Source: Deltaproteobacteria bacterium
GTDB lineage: Bacteria; Desulfobacterota; Desulfuromonadia; Geobacterales; Pseudopelobacteraceae
DNA: 8,964 nt
NCBI GenBank assembly: GCA_030654645.1
Contig: JAURXC010000151.1
Coordinates: 1 to 8,964 of the forward strand
Direction: 5' to 3'
Shown here piece after piece: positions 7,448 to 8,964 of the stretch. The position numbers and the translations under genes are program-made. Under the pieces are notes generated by a model. That model was not told the origin of the DNA, did no database searches, and worked only from the letters and a program-made list of their open reading frames with translations. Within the stretch, counting starts at the first letter, position 1, and the number at the start of each line of letters is the position of its first letter.

Positions 7448-7478
7448 GCAACCCTGGTTGCACCGCAACCAGGGTTGC
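7448..7478. repeat. Paired palindromes forming a perfect 14-bp inverted repeat
   Basis: GCAACCCTGGTTGC (7448-7461) and GCAACCAGGGTTGC (7465-7478) are exact reverse complements separated by ACC. Each arm is itself a near-palindrome, GCAACC-NN-GGTTGC. The centres are 17 bp apart. No T-tract follows on either strand, so it does not look like a standard intrinsic terminator. A related copy lies at 7660-7673. Confidence 0.8.
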
Positions 7479-7543
7479 GGATATTCATTCTTCACCGGCA
7501 TTACCCTGCCGACGCAACGGCACTCCCGAAGCGAACGCACTAC

Positions 7544-7588
7544 ATTATTGCATATTAATCAGCAAGTTAGCCAAAGCTAAGCAATAAT
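7544..7588. repeat. Long-spaced inverted repeat with an inner stem
   Basis: ATTATTGC (7544-7551) and GCAATAAT (7581-7588) are perfect 8-bp inverted arms. Directly inside the right arm is a second inverted repeat, TTAGC-CAAA-GCTAA (7567-7580), leaving a 15-nt left-hand bulge. No T-tract follows. It could be a protein site or a structured transcript; nothing further can be said. Confidence 0.5.
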
Positions 7589-7659
7589 CAGTCAATCAGG
7601 CGCTCCCTCAACAGCAGCCACCAAATCCATGCCACAACACCAGCACCGGCTGAATCATG

Positions 7660-7673
7660 GCAACCATGGTTGT
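7660..7673. promoter_or_regulatory. Third palindrome copy, candidate activator site upstream of the sigma-54 promoter
   Basis: GCAACCATGGTTGT contains the perfect 12-bp palindrome CAACCATGGTTG and matches the GCAACC-NN-GGTTGC motif of 7448-7478 except for the final base. Its centre lies about 113 bp upstream of the transcription start predicted from the -24/-12 element. That is within the range usual for sigma-54 activator (enhancer-binding protein) sites. Function is inferred. Confidence 0.45.
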
Positions 7674-7751
7674 CACATACCCGGTCCGTCCCGTTTTTGC
7701 AGATTTTCCAAAATATACATTAATATCTGTTGGTTATATTTTTTTTATAAA

Positions 7752-7770
7752 TTCGGCATGCCAGTTGCTC
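7752..7770 (+). promoter_or_regulatory. Sigma-54 (RpoN) -24/-12 promoter
   Basis: The sequence TTCGGCATGCCAGTTGCTC has the invariant GG (7755-7756) and GC (7767-7768) separated by exactly 10 bp. GGCA and TTGCT match the known consensus TGGCACG-N4-TTGCT; the base before GG is C instead of T, and one base after GGCA differs. Transcription would start near 7780, about 210 nt before the secreted-protein gene. Candidate activator palindromes lie upstream. The element was found by eye, so chance occurrence cannot be excluded, but position, orientation and context all fit. Confidence 0.55.
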
Positions 7771-7779
7771 AACAGGAAT

Positions 7780-7990
7780 GCAGACGCAGCGTAGACAAGA
7801 GCTACGATTTGTACAAGATCCGGAGTGACGGATACAGCAGTAAGGATTGTGAAAAACGGTTTCAAGCCGGAAAGGAGGATATTCGAAGGGGCTCCCCCCT
7901 GGGTGTGTAGTACGGTGGCTGGGATCTGCTCAGCTCACTGATGAAAAGGTGCCGTAGTGAATCAACCTCAACCAAACAAAAGGAGAACGT
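7780..7990 (+). promoter_or_regulatory. Long 5' leader of the secreted-protein gene, possibly structured
   Basis: About 210 nt separate the predicted start site from the ATG at 7991. No known riboswitch class was recognised. Local hairpins can be drawn: ATCCG/CGGAT around GAGTGA; CGGTT/AAGCCG-type pairing near 7857-7869; AGGGG/CCCCT near 7887-7900; and TACGG (7911-7915) with CCGTA (7952-7956). A strong Shine-Dalgarno-like AAAGGAGG (7871-7878) has no ATG, GTG or TTG at a usable distance. The real ribosome site is AGGAG (7981-7985), five bases before the ATG. Structure and function are speculative. Confidence 0.3.
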
Positions 7991-8964
7991 ATGTCGAGAA
8001 CAAAAGTTGCCACGAAGTTGAGTGCCTTGCTGGGCGTATCACTGTTTGTTGCTGCCGTTTCTGCCAATGCCGGAACCATCACCGGCTGGGACATGAGTAA
8101 CGCTACCGTAGCGCCTCCGCCCTACACTGAATTTGTAAAATACAGAAGCACCCTCTACACCAGCACGGCCAAGACTGCCACCAACGGCTATATTGGCTGG
8201 GAAGAGTCTGATGTCACGGCACCCGGCATGAAGATTGTCAACAGGGATGATGTCACCGGTCTCAAATGCATCATGACCACCGGCATCAATCCATATGACT
8301 TCTCCACCAAAATGTGCTCAGACCCGCTGCAGTCCAGCAAGCGCTGGAAGGTCGGCGGGGTCAATGGCCAGCCGATCGACGTGTACTTCTCCGTTGCAAC
8401 CGATACACTCACCACCGTCTACAACTCGATGCAGAAGCTGACAGACAATGATGCCAGAAAGTGGAAAGGCTTTAAAGCTGAACTGGGCTTCATGGTCAAC
8501 GGTGTCTTCACCAAATCCACGTCCCTGGACGGCCTCGGATTCTCCGCCAAAACCGGTAAGTTCTTCACTACTACAACCTCTGCGCTCCAGTCCGCAGAGA
8601 CGCTGTCGGCTCTCTTTGCCCAGGGCCTGGCCGGACCAGCCGACGCCAATCACCCCACCACCGGTTACTTTGACCCGATCAACCGCTTCAGCTATTTCCT
8701 CAATGCAACCGAAGACACGATCGACTCCGGGCTGATCACCTCCAACTACTATGCTCTGTTCGGCGACTGGAACAACCTGTCCGGCGTCCCCTATGCATAC
8801 TATTATGACGACGATGCCAATCCCAACACCGACAACACCCTGATGGCCAACTGCGACGGCACCTTCACGGTTACCGATCCGGTCACGTACGCTGGCACCT
8901 GCAACGGCACCTGGGTAACCTACCGCAGCCAGGCCGGCCTGGATGCCAATGGCGTTGCCTACCC
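7991..8964 (+). CDS. Secreted choice-of-anchor F-like protein (3' partial)
   Basis: The ORF starts at ATG 7991 with AGGAG five bases upstream and stays open to the window end (324 complete codons). Residues 1-27 form a clear Sec signal peptide: Arg/Lys n-region, hydrophobic core (LSALLGVSLFVAAV) and a SANA cleavage site before Gly28. The mature part contains GTITGWDMSNATV, a TNGYIGWEESDVTAPG motif, CIMTTGINPYDFSTKMCSDP, QSSKRWKV, DGLGFS, LSALFAQGL, HPTTGYFDP and LFGDWN. From memory these resemble the choice-of-anchor F family, whose members end in variable surface-anchoring signals; this C-terminus is out of view. Four cysteines (93, 109, 288, 304) form two pairs, each 16 residues apart, and may make disulfides. 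An Asp/Asn-rich stretch (about 273-282) could bind calcium. The molecular role is unknown; an envelope or exopolysaccharide-associated surface protein is the likeliest guess. Confidence 0.7.
   Translation, partial: MSRTKVATKLSALLGVSLFVAAVSANAGTITGWDMSNATVAPPPYTEFVKYRSTLYTSTAKTATNGYIGWEESDVTAPGMKIVNRDDVTGLKCIMTTGINPYDFSTKMCSDPLQSSKRWKVGGVNGQPIDVYFSVATDTLTTVYNSMQKLTDNDARKWKGFKAELGFMVNGVFTKSTSLDGLGFSAKTGKFFTTTTSALQSAETLSALFAQGLAGPADANHPTTGYFDPINRFSYFLNATEDTIDSGLITSNYYALFGDWNNLSGVPYAYYYDDDANPNTDNTLMANCDGTFTVTDPVTYAGTCNGTWVTYRSQAGLDANGVAY

Noticed and set aside
7448..7478. Bidirectional intrinsic terminator
   Set aside because: The stem is strong, but no T-tract follows on either strand and no gene ends nearby; both flanking genes point away from it.
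7162..7587. 141-codon plus-strand ORF
   Set aside because: Its first part is antisense to the well-supported baeS gene and the rest crosses the repeat-rich gap; the protein shows no domain-like features and no ribosome site.
7629..7910. 93-codon plus-strand ORF, or a 50-codon version from ATG 7759, in the gap before the secreted protein
   Set aside because: It has no ribosome site at either start, the composition is unlike the neighbouring proteins, and it spans the sigma-54 element. The start at 7759 would lie upstream of the predicted transcription start.
7780..7990. GEMM-type (c-di-GMP or cGAMP) riboswitch, common in Geobacter leaders
   Set aside because: I could not find the conserved GGGCAAA or CGCAAAGCC core segments, so no known class is claimed.
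7323..7990. CRISPR array or insertion-sequence remnant in the long gap
   Set aside because: The repeats are too few and irregular for CRISPR. No transposase fragment, terminal inverted repeats with target duplication, or tRNA attachment site was seen.
8188..8653. Minus-strand ORFs opposite the secreted-protein gene
   Set aside because: The plus-strand frame has a signal peptide, a good ribosome site and family-like motifs; the minus-strand frames overlap one another and lack these.

Overview
The window looks like chromosomal DNA from a Geobacter/Pelobacter-type bacterium (Desulfuromonadales or Geobacterales). This is inferred from protein style: a corrin pathway arranged as a compact cob/cbi operon, a BaeSR-like two-component pair, and a sigma-54-type promoter in front of a secreted choice-of-anchor-like protein. 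No rRNA, tRNA or taxon-specific marker is present, so the assignment is tentative. Coding DNA is fairly GC-rich. The long gap at 7323-7990 is visibly richer in A and T.

Layout. (1) Positions 1-726, plus strand: the 3' part of a secreted or periplasmic lytic transglycosylase whose start lies left of the window. (2) Positions 757-5180, plus strand: a three-gene cobalamin (vitamin B12) operon behind a plausible sigma-70 promoter. Its first gene is a single 777-codon ORF that joins a CobJ/CbiH C17-methyltransferase to a complete CobQ/CbiP cobyric acid synthase. It is followed, with short overlaps, by cbiB (adenosylcobinamide-phosphate synthase) and cobD (threonine-phosphate decarboxylase). CobQ makes cobyric acid, CobD makes the aminopropanol phosphate, and CbiB joins the two, so the last three activities form a coherent module. 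(3) Positions 5203-7322, minus strand: baeS and baeR homologues, overlapping by ATGA and convergent with cobD across only 22 bp.

(4) Positions 7323-7990: a 668-bp gene-free region between the divergent baeSR genes and the last gene. It is rich in small repeats. There are overlapping inverted repeats next to the baeS ribosome site and an 11-bp tandem repeat upstream of baeS. There are three copies of the palindrome GCAACC-NN-GGTTGC (one with a single mismatch) and a long-spaced inverted repeat. A good GG-N10-GC sigma-54 promoter is followed by a leader of about 210 nt. (5) Positions 7991-8964 (runs off the right edge), plus strand: a secreted protein with a Sec signal peptide, resembling the choice-of-anchor F family.

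The items most worth a second look are the CobJ-CobQ fusion, which has an internal ribosome site placed to release a stand-alone CobQ, and the sigma-54 promoter/palindrome/long-leader architecture controlling the secreted protein. Nothing else in the window amounts to an obviously new multi-gene system.
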